13,350 bases of DNA, taken from assembly GCA_036568605.1 (NCBI GenBank), contig DATCSE010000586.1, forward strand, positions 1 to 13,350, given 5' to 3'. The notes under the pieces were generated by a model. That model was given only the letters and a program-made list of their open reading frames with translations. It was not told the origin of the DNA and ran no database searches. The stretch comes from DATCSE01 sp036568605. GTDB lineage: Bacteria; Pseudomonadota; Gammaproteobacteria; Burkholderiales; Burkholderiaceae_C. A program made the position numbers and the translations under genes. The stretch's first letter is position 1. Each line of letters opens with the position of its first letter. Below, piece after piece: positions 7,484 to 13,350 of this stretch.

Positions 7484-8254
7484 ATGAGCCGCACGAAGCT
7501 CCCCTCACCCCGCCCGATGCCGGCCCCGAAATCGCGTTCCGCGACCGCGCCGGCGCGCGGCGCCAAGTCGTCGCGCAGCGTGCGCGCAGCCTTTGCGGCA
7601 CCGGGACGCAAGCGGCGCGAGCCGGACGGGGCCGACAACAGCAGCAACCGTCGCGCCGACCTGGTGCGCGTCGCCGCGAAGCTGTTCCGCGAGAAGGGTT
7701 TCGACGGCACGACGATCCGCGACATCGCCGATGCGGTCGGCATGCGCTCGGGCAGCCCGTTCTATCACTTCGCGAACAAGCACGAGCTGCTGATGGCGGT
7801 GATGGAGGAAGGCCTGCGCCTCGGCCTCGAACGCACGCACGACGTGCTGCGCGACGACGCGCTGCCGCCCGTCGAGCGCTTCAGGCAGCTCGTGCGCGTG
7901 CACTACGGCATCCTGCACGACACCGGCAGCGACTTCATCCCGGTGATGCTGTACGACTGGCGCTCGCTGCCGGCGCACTACCGGCGCCGCATCATCGACC
8001 TGAAGGACCGCTACGACACGATCTGGCAGCAGACCCTGGCCGCGCTGCACGGCGAGGGCCGGCTGCGCGCCGACCCCAAGCTCGCGCGGCTGATGATCCT
8101 CGGCGCGATCAACTTCTCCGCGACCTGGTACCGGCCGAAGTCCGCGGCATCGGCCCGTGCGGGCGGAAACGCGGCGGTGCGCCGCGTCGACCTCGACGAG
8201 CTCGCTGCGCAGACGGTCGCGCTGGTGCTGCACGAACCGAGGAGCGTCCGATGA
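7484..8254 (+). CDS. TetR/AcrR family transcriptional regulator
   Basis: A 256-aa one-component regulator. The TetR helix-turn-helix spans about 57-104 (LVRVAAKLFREKGFDGTTIR, then IADAVGMRSGSPFYHFANKH), preceded by a basic, low-complexity N-terminal extension of about 55 residues that is longer than usual. The ligand domain contains WRSLPAHYRRRIIDLKDRYD and ILGAINFSATWYRP, which resemble the C-terminal domain of KstR2-like TetR regulators that respond to acyl-CoA esters; this is from memory of the family. The stop overlaps the crotonase start as ATGA. Divergence from livH and the intervening palindrome suggest it controls both operons, with an acyl-CoA made by the ligase and acted on by the crotonase as inducer. 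The SD at the chosen start is weak (GTGGAAA); an alternative start is at 7517. Confidence 0.88.
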   Translation: MSRTKLPSPRPMPAPKSRSATAPARGAKSSRSVRAAFAAPGRKRREPDGADNSSNRRADLVRVAAKLFREKGFDGTTIRDIADAVGMRSGSPFYHFANKHELLMAVMEEGLRLGLERTHDVLRDDALPPVERFRQLVRVHYGILHDTGSDFIPVMLYDWRSLPAHYRRRIIDLKDRYDTIWQQTLAALHGEGRLRADPKLARLMILGAINFSATWYRPKSAASARAGGNAAVRRVDLDELAAQTVALVLHEPRSVR

Positions 8255-9087
8255 CGACGACGATCACGACCGACACCGTGCGCATCGCCCGCGACGGCGA
8301 CGGCGCCGTCTGGACCGTCACGCTGGACCGCCCCGCGGCACGCAACGCCGTCGACGCGCCGACCTCGCGCGCGCTGGCCGATGCGTTCCGTGCGTTCGAT
8401 GCCGACGCCGCGGCCTGCGTCGCGGTGCTGCACGGCGCCGGCGGCCATTTCTGCGCCGGCGCCGACCTGAAGACCGTCGCGGCGCTCGATCAGCGCGCGG
8501 CCGCGGACGGCCATGCCACGCTGCCGCTGAACGACGACCTGGATGCAGACGGCCCGATGGGCCCGACGCGGCTGCAGATGCGCAAGCCGGTGATCGCGGC
8601 CGTCGAGGGCTATGCGGTGGCCGGCGGGCTCGAGCTCGCGCTGTGGTGCGATCTGCGCGTCGCGAGCGAGACGGCCGTCTTCGGCGTGTTCTGCCGGCGC
8701 TTCGGCGTGCCGTTGATCGACGGCGGCACGATCCGGCTGCCGCGGCTGATCGGCCAGAGCCGCGCGCTCGACCTGATCCTCACCGGCCGCCCCGTGGACG
8801 CCGGCGAGGCGCTGCGCATCGGCCTCGCGAACCGCGTCGTCGCGCCGGGCCAAGCCCTCGCGGCGGCGCAGGCCCTCGCCCGCGAGATCGCCGCGTTCCC
8901 GCCAGAGTGCCTGCGCAATGACCGGGCCAGCGTCTACGCGCAACACGGCCGCGACCTGCGCGACGCGCTGGCGGCCGAGTTCGCGCTCGGCCGGGACACG
9001 CTCGCGAGCGGCGAAGCGGTGCGCGGTGCGGCCCGGTTCACCGGGGGCGCCGGGCGGCACGGGGCGTTCGACCGGAAGAAGAGCTGA
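8251..9087 (+). CDS. Crotonase / enoyl-CoA hydratase family protein
   Basis: A 278-aa crotonase-fold enzyme acting on an acyl-CoA in the cytoplasm. The oxyanion-hole segment HFCAGADLK is at 66-74, and the second signature YAVAGGLELALWCDLRVASE at 121-140 carries Glu128, equivalent to rat mitochondrial hydratase Glu144. The position matching the second catalytic acid (rat Glu164) is Cys148 in FGVFCRRFGVPLIDGGT, with an Asp at 157 nearby. It belongs to a crotonase subgroup with a changed active site, so plain hydratase activity should not be assumed; isomerase, hydrolase or other chemistry is possible. Translation is coupled to tetR through ATGA. The last 50 bases overlap the convergent nucleotidyltransferase gene. 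Confidence 0.9.
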   Translation: MTTTITTDTVRIARDGDGAVWTVTLDRPAARNAVDAPTSRALADAFRAFDADAAACVAVLHGAGGHFCAGADLKTVAALDQRAAADGHATLPLNDDLDADGPMGPTRLQMRKPVIAAVEGYAVAGGLELALWCDLRVASETAVFGVFCRRFGVPLIDGGTIRLPRLIGQSRALDLILTGRPVDAGEALRIGLANRVVAPGQALAAAQALAREIAAFPPECLRNDRASVYAQHGRDLRDALAAEFALGRDTLASGEAVRGAARFTGGAGRHGAFDRKKS

Positions 9088-10183
9088 GCTTCGCCGAACC
9101 GGGCTTGCCCGTCTTCTTCTCTTTGACGCGACCCAGCGCGTGCTCGAACTGCTCCAGCGTTTGCGGGTGCTTCGCGAGCAGCTTGCGCAACGGCGCCAGC
9201 CGCGTCCGCAACGGCGCGAGCATCGCGTCCGGGACCTCGGCGAGCGACTCCGAGAGCACGGCGTCGTCCTGCTCGACCAGCACGGCGGCGAGCGTCGCGG
9301 CCTGAACCAGATCCTTCCGCGCCTTCTCCGGGAATCCCGCGCGGGCCGCGCTCGAATAGAGCTTGTGCCAGACGAACCGCTCGGGGGCCGCCAACTGGAC
9401 CGGCGTGCAATGGCCGCCTGCGAGCATGGCGGCCTCCCGCGATTCGCGCAGCAGGTAGTCGTAGTGCGGAATGGCCTGTGCATGCCATTCGAGCTCCGGG
9501 ATGGGCACGACCTGGCCGAGCAGCTCGCCGTGGGCGAGCACATCGATGCGCAGCCCTTCGGCCCCCTGCCGCTTCACTGCCGTCGACGGTACGCCGTTGG
9601 GGAGGCCCGGCACCGGGGCAAAGCGCAGCTTGGTGGCTTCGATGGTTTGCAGGAAGGACCGCGGCGCCGCGAGCTTGAGATCCTGGCGGCGCGCCAGGTC
9701 CACGTCCTGCGTCTGGGCGCTGACGGCCCTCGCGCCGAGTTCGTTCAACCAGGCCATGTAGCCCAGCGTGCCGACGACGACGAAGCCGTTCATGCCGTTG
9801 GCGCCGCCTGCGAGCAGCCCGGCGTTGTGCAGTTCGACGAGTACGCGTGCGGTCGCCTTGTCGGCGACCTGGAACTGGAGCTTGCGCAGATCGCGCACCT
9901 GCCGCATCGCCCAGTCGGCAAACGCCATGCGGTCGCGCGCGGCGGCCAGCGCCTCGTCGTCACCGTCCTTGCAGACATAGTCCTCGACTTCCTGCCCGGG
10001 CGCCGCGTAGTAGCGGCGGTACCAGTAGCCGTAACCGGTGCCCGAGCGCAGCACGAGCAGGCCGGGCGTCCCCGGCAGCAGCGGACCGGCCGCGGCACTG
10101 CGCTCCTTGAGTTCCGCGTACTGGGTACGGAAGGCGAGCGTGTGCATCTGGTACAGAAACGTCGTGTAGGTCGAATCGTCCAT
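9038..10183 (-). CDS. Nucleotidyltransferase-fold protein (GSU2403 / NTP_transf_8-like)
   Basis: A 381-aa protein. The central region GFVVVGTLGYMAWLNELG (133-150) followed by TQDVDLA (158-164) looks like a polymerase-beta-type nucleotidyltransferase core, with Asp160 and Asp162 as metal ligands and Asp214 (LRIDVLAH) as candidate third acid. APERFVWHKLYSS (266-278) matches the conserved HKL stretch I associate with the GSU2403 family. The N-terminal 100 residues are Tyr/Arg-rich, with a GTGYGYWYRRYY patch. The function of the family is not established. Some nucleotidyltransferase-fold relatives (AbiEii, MNT) are toxins or antitoxins, but no partner gene is visible here. There is no SD before the ATG. 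Two palindromes and a promoter lie immediately upstream. The C-terminal 20 or so residues are basic, low-complexity, and lie over the crotonase 3' end. Family assignment is from motif recall. Confidence 0.72.
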   Translation of the reverse strand: MDDSTYTTFLYQMHTLAFRTQYAELKERSAAAGPLLPGTPGLLVLRSGTGYGYWYRRYYAAPGQEVEDYVCKDGDDEALAAARDRMAFADWAMRQVRDLRKLQFQVADKATARVLVELHNAGLLAGGANGMNGFVVVGTLGYMAWLNELGARAVSAQTQDVDLARRQDLKLAAPRSFLQTIEATKLRFAPVPGLPNGVPSTAVKRQGAEGLRIDVLAHGELLGQVVPIPELEWHAQAIPHYDYLLRESREAAMLAGGHCTPVQLAAPERFVWHKLYSSAARAGFPEKARKDLVQAATLAAVLVEQDDAVLSESLAEVPDAMLAPLRTRLAPLRKLLAKHPQTLEQFEHALGRVKEKKTGKPGSAKLSSSSGRTPRAARRPR

Positions 10184-10192
10184 CGAAGAGGC

Positions 10193-10223
10193 TTACCCCG
10201 TAAAAGGCAAATTTATGGGGTAA
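10193..10223. promoter_or_regulatory. Palindrome 1 (proximal), probable operator of the nucleotidyltransferase gene
   Basis: A 31-base inverted repeat: left arm ttaccccgtaaa, 7-base centre aggcaaa, right arm tttatggggtaa, with 11 of 12 arm positions pairing. It starts nine bases upstream of the nucleotidyltransferase ATG and covers the proposed -10 and transcription start. It has the same length and outer half-site as palindrome 2. Confidence 0.7.
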
Positions 10224-10239
10224 GCGCCGATGCCGTCAA
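10212..10239 (-). promoter_or_regulatory. Candidate sigma70-type promoter of the nucleotidyltransferase gene
   Basis: On the minus strand, -35 TTGACG (10234-10239, 5/6 to consensus) and -10 CATAAA (10212-10217, 4/6) are separated by 16 bases; TAAATT with an 18-base spacer is an alternative. The -35 lies in the gap between the two palindromes and the -10 lies in the arm of the proximal one, an arrangement typical of repression by a bound dimer. Confidence 0.45.
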
Positions 10240-10242
10240 CGG

Positions 10243-10273
10243 TTACCCCGCAAAAATCAGAATTGCGGGGTAA
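10243..10273. promoter_or_regulatory. Palindrome 2 (distal), same family as palindrome 1
   Basis: A 31-base inverted repeat: arms ttaccccgcaa and ttgcggggtaa, perfect over 11 bp, around a 9-base A/T-rich centre. It is centred exactly 50 bp from palindrome 1. It sits upstream of the proposed -35 of the nucleotidyltransferase promoter and about 60 bases before the Ada-AlkA gene, so it could affect both directions. Confidence 0.7.
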
Positions 10274-10287
10274 TCCCCCAGCGCCTG

Positions 10288-10299
10288 CGGACATGTCCG
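10288..10299. promoter_or_regulatory. 12-bp perfect palindrome upstream of the Ada-AlkA gene
   Basis: CGGACATGTCCG is self-complementary. It lies 35-55 bases before the possible Ada-AlkA starts, at an activator-like distance from the candidate -10. It does not resemble the E. coli Ada box. A chance GC-rich palindrome cannot be excluded. Confidence 0.3.
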
Positions 10300-10329
10300 G
10301 AAACGGCGAGTCATTGCCGCCCCGCTGCC

Positions 10330-10335
10330 CATAAT
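10330..10335 (+). promoter_or_regulatory. Candidate -10 element of the repair operon (possible leaderless start)
   Basis: CATAAT matches the -10 consensus at 5 of 6 positions. The -35 is poor (GAGTCA at 10308-10313, 16-base spacer), as expected for an activator-dependent promoter. Transcription would begin near 10342-10343, which is the second in-frame ATG of the Ada-AlkA gene. If real, it excludes the ATG at 10334 and implies a leaderless mRNA. Confidence 0.35.
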
Positions 10336-11941
10336 GACTTGCATGGACAGCCGCTACACCCCTACGCTGGCGATCGACCCCGATGCCGCCTACCAGGCCC
10401 TCGCCGCACGCGATGCGCGCTTCGACGGCCGGCTGTTCGTCGGCGTCACGTCGACGCGCATCTACTGCCGGCCGATCTGCCGCGTGCGCACGCCGATGCG
10501 CAAGAACTGCCGCTTCTTCGCGACGCCCGCGCAGGCCGAGGCGGCGGCATTCCGGCCGTGCCTGAAGTGCCGGCCCGAAGTCGCACCGGGGGCCGACTTC
10601 GCGTGGACCGTGATGGACGCCTCGCGCACGCTCGCACGCCAGGCCGCCGACGAGCTCGACACGCAGGCCGCGAGCGGCGAGGCGCCCAGCCTCGCGAAGC
10701 TCGCCGAACGGCTCGGCGTCAGCGACCGGCACCTGCGCCGCATCTTCCAGGCCGAGCACGGCGTCACGCCGCTGCAGTACCTGCAGACGCGCCGCCTGCT
10801 GCTCGCGAAGCAGCTGCTGACCGACACGACGCTGCCGGTCTCGCAGATCGCGCTGGCGAGCGGCTTCCAGAGCCTGCGCCGGTTCAACGCGGCGTTCGTC
10901 GAGAACTACCGCATGAGCCCGAGCAAGCTGCGCGGCGAGTCGGCCGACGACGCGGACACGGCAACCGCCGCGCGCCATGCGACGGCCGACGAGGCAATCC
11001 GCATCAAGCTGGGCTATCGCGCGCCGTACGACGTCGCCGCGATGCTGCGCTTCCTCGCGCAGCGCGCGATCCCGCATGTCGAGCATGTCGACATCGAAGC
11101 GCGGCGCGTTCGCCGCAGCGTGCGGGCCGGAACGCTGGCCCCGGCACCCGGCTGGATCGCCGCCGAGTTCGATGCCGAAGCGCCGGTCGTCCACCTGCGC
11201 TTCGCGCCCGAGCTCGCCGCGGCGAGCGGTCGGGTCGTCGCGGCGGCGCGGCGCTGGCTGGACCTCGATGCCGATCCGCACACGATAGACGCCGCGCTCG
11301 CCGCGATCCCCGGCGAGCCGGGCCTGCGCTTGCCGGGCAGCGTCGACGTGTTCGAGCTCGCGGTGCGTGCCGTGCTGGGCCAGCAGGTCACGGTCGCGGC
11401 GGCGCGCACGCTCGCGCGGCGGCTCGCCGATCGCTTCGGCGCGCCCCTCGTGACGCCGTGGCCCGACGAGGTCGACCATGCGTTCCCGTCGGCCGAGGCG
11501 CTCGCGCAGGTGAGGATCGAGCAGATCGCGGAGCTCGGCATCATCCGGGCGCGCGCCGGCGCGATCATCGCGATCGCGCAGGGCTGGCCGGCGATCCATG
11601 CGTTGCTCGCGCCGCACGCGCCGGCCGAGCCGCTGATCGAGGCGCTGTGCGCGCTGCCCGGCATCGGGCCGTGGACCGCGCACTACATCGCGATGCGCGC
11701 GCTCGGCTGGCCCGATGCGTTCCCGCCGAACGACATCGCCGCGCTGAAGGCGATGAAGCAGCTGTACGGCACGAATTCTCAGCGCGAAGCCGACGTGCTC
11801 GCGCTGGCTTGGCAACCTTGGCGCGCGTATGCGGTGCTGCGGCTCTGGAATACGTTGGCGCCGCCGCGCGAGCCCGCGACCGCGGCAAGCGCGAAGGCGA
11901 CGCCGAAGACGATGACGACGAACCTGGAGAAGACATCATGA
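10334..11941 (+). CDS. alkA: Ada-type regulator fused to DNA-3-methyladenine glycosylase II (AlkA)
   Basis: A 535-aa three-part protein (numbering from the ATG at 10334; the ATG at 10343 is an alternative and neither has an SD). Residues 20-85 are the Ada methylphosphotriester domain with zinc cysteines 45, 49, 76 and 79 (YCRPIC and CLKC); by homology the first accepts a methyl group from DNA phosphates. Residues 118-200 are an AraC-type double HTH (LAERLGVSDRHLRRIF, then VSQIALASGFQSLRRFNAAF). Residues 225-335 resemble AlkA N-terminal domain and 340-505 the HhH-GPD glycosylase, with LPGIGPWTAHYIAMRALGW (441-459) and catalytic Asp467 in PPND. It should sense alkylation damage, activate transcription and excise alkylated bases. 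It is a known fusion architecture, unlike the separate Ada and AlkA of E. coli. The last 25 residues are a low-complexity tail. The stop overlaps the next start (ATGA). Confidence 0.93.
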   Translation: MTCMDSRYTPTLAIDPDAAYQALAARDARFDGRLFVGVTSTRIYCRPICRVRTPMRKNCRFFATPAQAEAAAFRPCLKCRPEVAPGADFAWTVMDASRTLARQAADELDTQAASGEAPSLAKLAERLGVSDRHLRRIFQAEHGVTPLQYLQTRRLLLAKQLLTDTTLPVSQIALASGFQSLRRFNAAFVENYRMSPSKLRGESADDADTATAARHATADEAIRIKLGYRAPYDVAAMLRFLAQRAIPHVEHVDIEARRVRRSVRAGTLAPAPGWIAAEFDAEAPVVHLRFAPELAAASGRVVAAARRWLDLDADPHTIDAALAAIPGEPGLRLPGSVDVFELAVRAVLGQQVTVAAARTLARRLADRFGAPLVTPWPDEVDHAFPSAEALAQVRIEQIAELGIIRARAGAIIAIAQGWPAIHALLAPHAPAEPLIEALCALPGIGPWTAHYIAMRALGWPDAFPPNDIAALKAMKQLYGTNSQREADVLALAWQPWRAYAVLRLWNTLAPPREPATAASAKATPKTMTTNLEKTS

Positions 11942-12453
11942 ACACGTCGACGATGAATGCGATCCACACGAACTGCACGGCCCAGGCGACGATCACGACG
12001 CCGCTGGGCCGCATCACGCTGGCCCGCACGGCGAAAGGTCTCGCCGGCGCGTGGTTCGAAGGCCAGAAGCATCACCCCGGCCCGCTCGCCGCGCCGGAGC
12101 GTCCCGACGACGAGCTGCTGCAGCGCGCCGCGCGCGAGCTGACGGAGTTCTTCGCGGGACGACGCGACCGCTTCGAAGTGCCGCTGGACCTGCAGGGAAC
12201 GCCGTTCCAGCGCTCGGTGTGGCAACAACTGTTGCGCATCGCCGCCGGCACGACCTGCAGCTACGGCGAGATCGCCTGTGCGCTGGGCTCGGCGAGCGCC
12301 GTGCGGGCGGTCGGCGGCGCGATCGGGCGCAACCCGGTCTCGGTGATCGTGCCGTGCCACCGCGTCGTCGGCCGCCACGGCGCGTTGACCGGCTATGCCG
12401 GCGGCGTCGATCGCAAGCGCGCGCTGCTCACGCTCGAAGGGGCGGCGCGATGA
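11938..12453 (+). CDS. ogt: Methylated-DNA--[protein]-cysteine S-methyltransferase (Ogt type)
   Basis: A 171-aa suicide DNA repair protein that transfers methyl from O6-methylguanine (and O4-methylthymine) to its own cysteine. The active-site motif is VPCHRV with the acceptor Cys140. The DNA-binding and helix region GTPFQRSVWQQLLRI (87-101), YGEIACALG (109-117) and the Asn-containing hinge AIGRNPVSVIVPC (128-140) match the family. The length is that of Ogt. It supplies the methyltransferase activity absent from the preceding Ada-AlkA fusion, so the pair together cover what E. coli encodes in Ada plus AlkA. It is coupled by ATGA overlaps both to the fusion gene upstream and the transporter downstream. 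A downstream in-frame ATG (residue 6) is an alternative start. Confidence 0.95.
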   Translation: MNTSTMNAIHTNCTAQATITTPLGRITLARTAKGLAGAWFEGQKHHPGPLAAPERPDDELLQRAARELTEFFAGRRDRFEVPLDLQGTPFQRSVWQQLLRIAAGTTCSYGEIACALGSASAVRAVGGAIGRNPVSVIVPCHRVVGRHGALTGYAGGVDRKRALLTLEGAAR

Positions 12454-13350
12454 CGATGCGACGTCGGGATCTGGCCGAGCTGCTGCTGCTCGCCGCGCTG
12501 TGGGGCGGCTCGTTCCTGTTCATGCGCCTGGGCGCGGCCCAGTTCGGGCCGCTGGCACTCGCCTGGGTGCGCGTGACCGGCGCCGCCGTCGTGCTGCTGC
12601 CCGTGCTCGCGCTGAACGGCGAGACCGCGGCACTGCGCACGCACTGGCGCAAGATCGCGCTGGTCGGCATCACGAACTCGGCGCTGCCGTTCGTGCTGTT
12701 CGCGTATGCGCTGCTTTCGATCACCGGCAGCCTCGCGGCCGTGTTCAACGCGGCGACGCCGCTGTTCGGCGCGGTGATCGCGTGGGGCTGGCTGAAAAAC
12801 CGGCTCGACGCGCCGCGCATCGCCGGCCTCGTGGTCGGCTTCGCCGGCGTGTTCTGGCTCGCGTGGGACAAGGCCAGCTTCAAGGGCGATCCGGACAGCG
12901 TCAACGCGACGCTGGCGGTCGGCGCCTCCTTGCTCGCGGCGCTGTCGTACGGCTTCTCGGCGAACTACACGAAGAAGTACACGAGCGACGTGCCGCCGAT
13001 GGCGCTGGCGACCGGCAGCCAGGTTTCGGCCGCCGTCGCGCTCGTGCTCCCGGCGCTGTGGTCGTGGCCTGCGGCGATGCCCGGCGCCGTGCCGTGGTCC
13101 GCGGCGATCGCGCTGGCCGTGCTGTGCACCGGCGTCGCGTACATCCTGTACTTCCGGCTGATCGCGAATGCGGGTGCGGCCAATGCGTTGTCGGTGACCT
13201 TCCTGGTGCCGGTGTTCGCGGTCGTCTGGGGCGGCCTGTTCCTCGGCGAGGTGCCGACGCACACGATGCTGCTGAGCTGCGCGGTGATCCTGCTCGGCAC
13301 GGCCTTGACGACGGGGCTCATCGGGTCGCGGGCGGCGCGCGCCCAGGGCT
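12450..13350 (+). CDS. DMT superfamily (EamA) transporter, 3' end outside window
   Basis: 300 codons are open from the ATG at 12450 to the window edge with no stop, so the gene is partial but probably nearly complete (EamA proteins are about 290-310 aa). Two EamA halves are visible. The first starts LLLLAALWGGSFLFMRLGA and ends near GLVVGFAGVFWLAWDK. The second starts LAVGASLLAALSYGFSANYT and ends in FLVPVFAVVWGGLFLGEVP and CAVILLGTALTTGL. About ten membrane segments are expected in the inner membrane. Members export small metabolites, amino acids or drugs, but the substrate is unknown. Its start overlaps the ogt stop as ATGA, so it is co-translated with the alkylation-repair genes, though a repair role is not implied by sequence. 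Confidence 0.92.
   Translation, partial: MTMRRRDLAELLLLAALWGGSFLFMRLGAAQFGPLALAWVRVTGAAVVLLPVLALNGETAALRTHWRKIALVGITNSALPFVLFAYALLSITGSLAAVFNAATPLFGAVIAWGWLKNRLDAPRIAGLVVGFAGVFWLAWDKASFKGDPDSVNATLAVGASLLAALSYGFSANYTKKYTSDVPPMALATGSQVSAAVALVLPALWSWPAAMPGAVPWSAAIALAVLCTGVAYILYFRLIANAGAANALSVTFLVPVFAVVWGGLFLGEVPTHTMLLSCAVILLGTALTTGLIGSRAARAQG

Noticed and set aside
5649..7487. Plus-strand 612-aa open frame over livM/livH
   Set aside because: Composition (R, D, H, Q, E rich, no domain) is that of an antisense shadow. The two permeases on the other strand have clear motifs.
9032..9045. Short palindrome CCCGGTTCACCGGG at the nucleotidyltransferase stop
   Set aside because: Small stem with no T-tract, inside both coding regions. 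Expected by chance in such GC-rich sequence.
10193..10273. Two similar repeats read as a miniature CRISPR or as IS ends
   Set aside because: Only two units, each palindromic, with no spacer pattern, no cas genes and no transposase. An operator pair fits better.
10243..10300. Ada box upstream of the Ada-AlkA gene
   Set aside because: Nothing matching the E. coli AAAGCGCA-type Ada box was found. Short AATT/GCAA words occur only inside palindrome 2.
10193..11815. Minus-strand 540-aa open frame opposite the Ada-AlkA fusion, and 12393-13262 opposite the transporter
   Set aside because: Shadows of strongly supported genes with zinc, HTH, HhH and membrane motifs.

Overview
The window is strongly GC-rich, densely packed Gram-negative DNA. 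The gene content (a Liv-type ABC importer fused into one operon with an acyl-CoA ligase, a divergent TetR regulator with a crotonase, and an Ada-AlkA fusion) suggests a Betaproteobacterium, most likely Burkholderiales. That assignment is inferred from gene style and was not tested by a search. There are no RNA genes, CRISPR arrays, insertion sequences or transposases, and no gene-free stretch longer than about 150 bases.

Left block, minus strand, 7346 down to 4: one apparent operon, livH - livM - livG - livF - AMP-dependent acyl-CoA ligase - periplasmic binding protein - GFA-family zinc protein. The importer would bring an organic acid or amino-acid-like substrate across the inner membrane, and the ligase would activate a carboxylate to its CoA thioester. 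Two repeat elements sit inside the operon: a long imperfect inverted repeat (43-nt arms) between livG and livF, and a REP-like sequence just before the ligase start.

Middle, plus strand, 7484-9087: a TetR-family regulator translationally coupled (ATGA overlap) to a crotonase-family enzyme, divergent from livH. The 137-base gap between tetR and livH holds a TetR-style palindrome (AAGCAA-N4-TTGCTT). The whole left and middle region reads as one regulated uptake, CoA-activation and beta-oxidation-like module of unknown substrate.

Minus strand, 9038-10183: a solitary nucleotidyltransferase-fold protein (resembling the GSU2403 / NTP_transf_8 family) whose 3' end overlaps the crotonase tail-to-tail. 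Its upstream region carries two 31-nt palindromes with the same TTACCCCGYAA half-site, 50 bp apart. They bracket a plausible promoter, and the -10 lies inside the proximal palindrome. This is the most unusual signal in the window.

Right block, plus strand, 10334 to the window end: an alkylation-repair operon with an Ada(N)-AraC-AlkA fusion, an Ogt-type methyltransferase and a DMT/EamA transporter that runs off the window, each joined to the next by an ATGA overlap. The first gene appears to lack a Shine-Dalgarno and may be leaderless.
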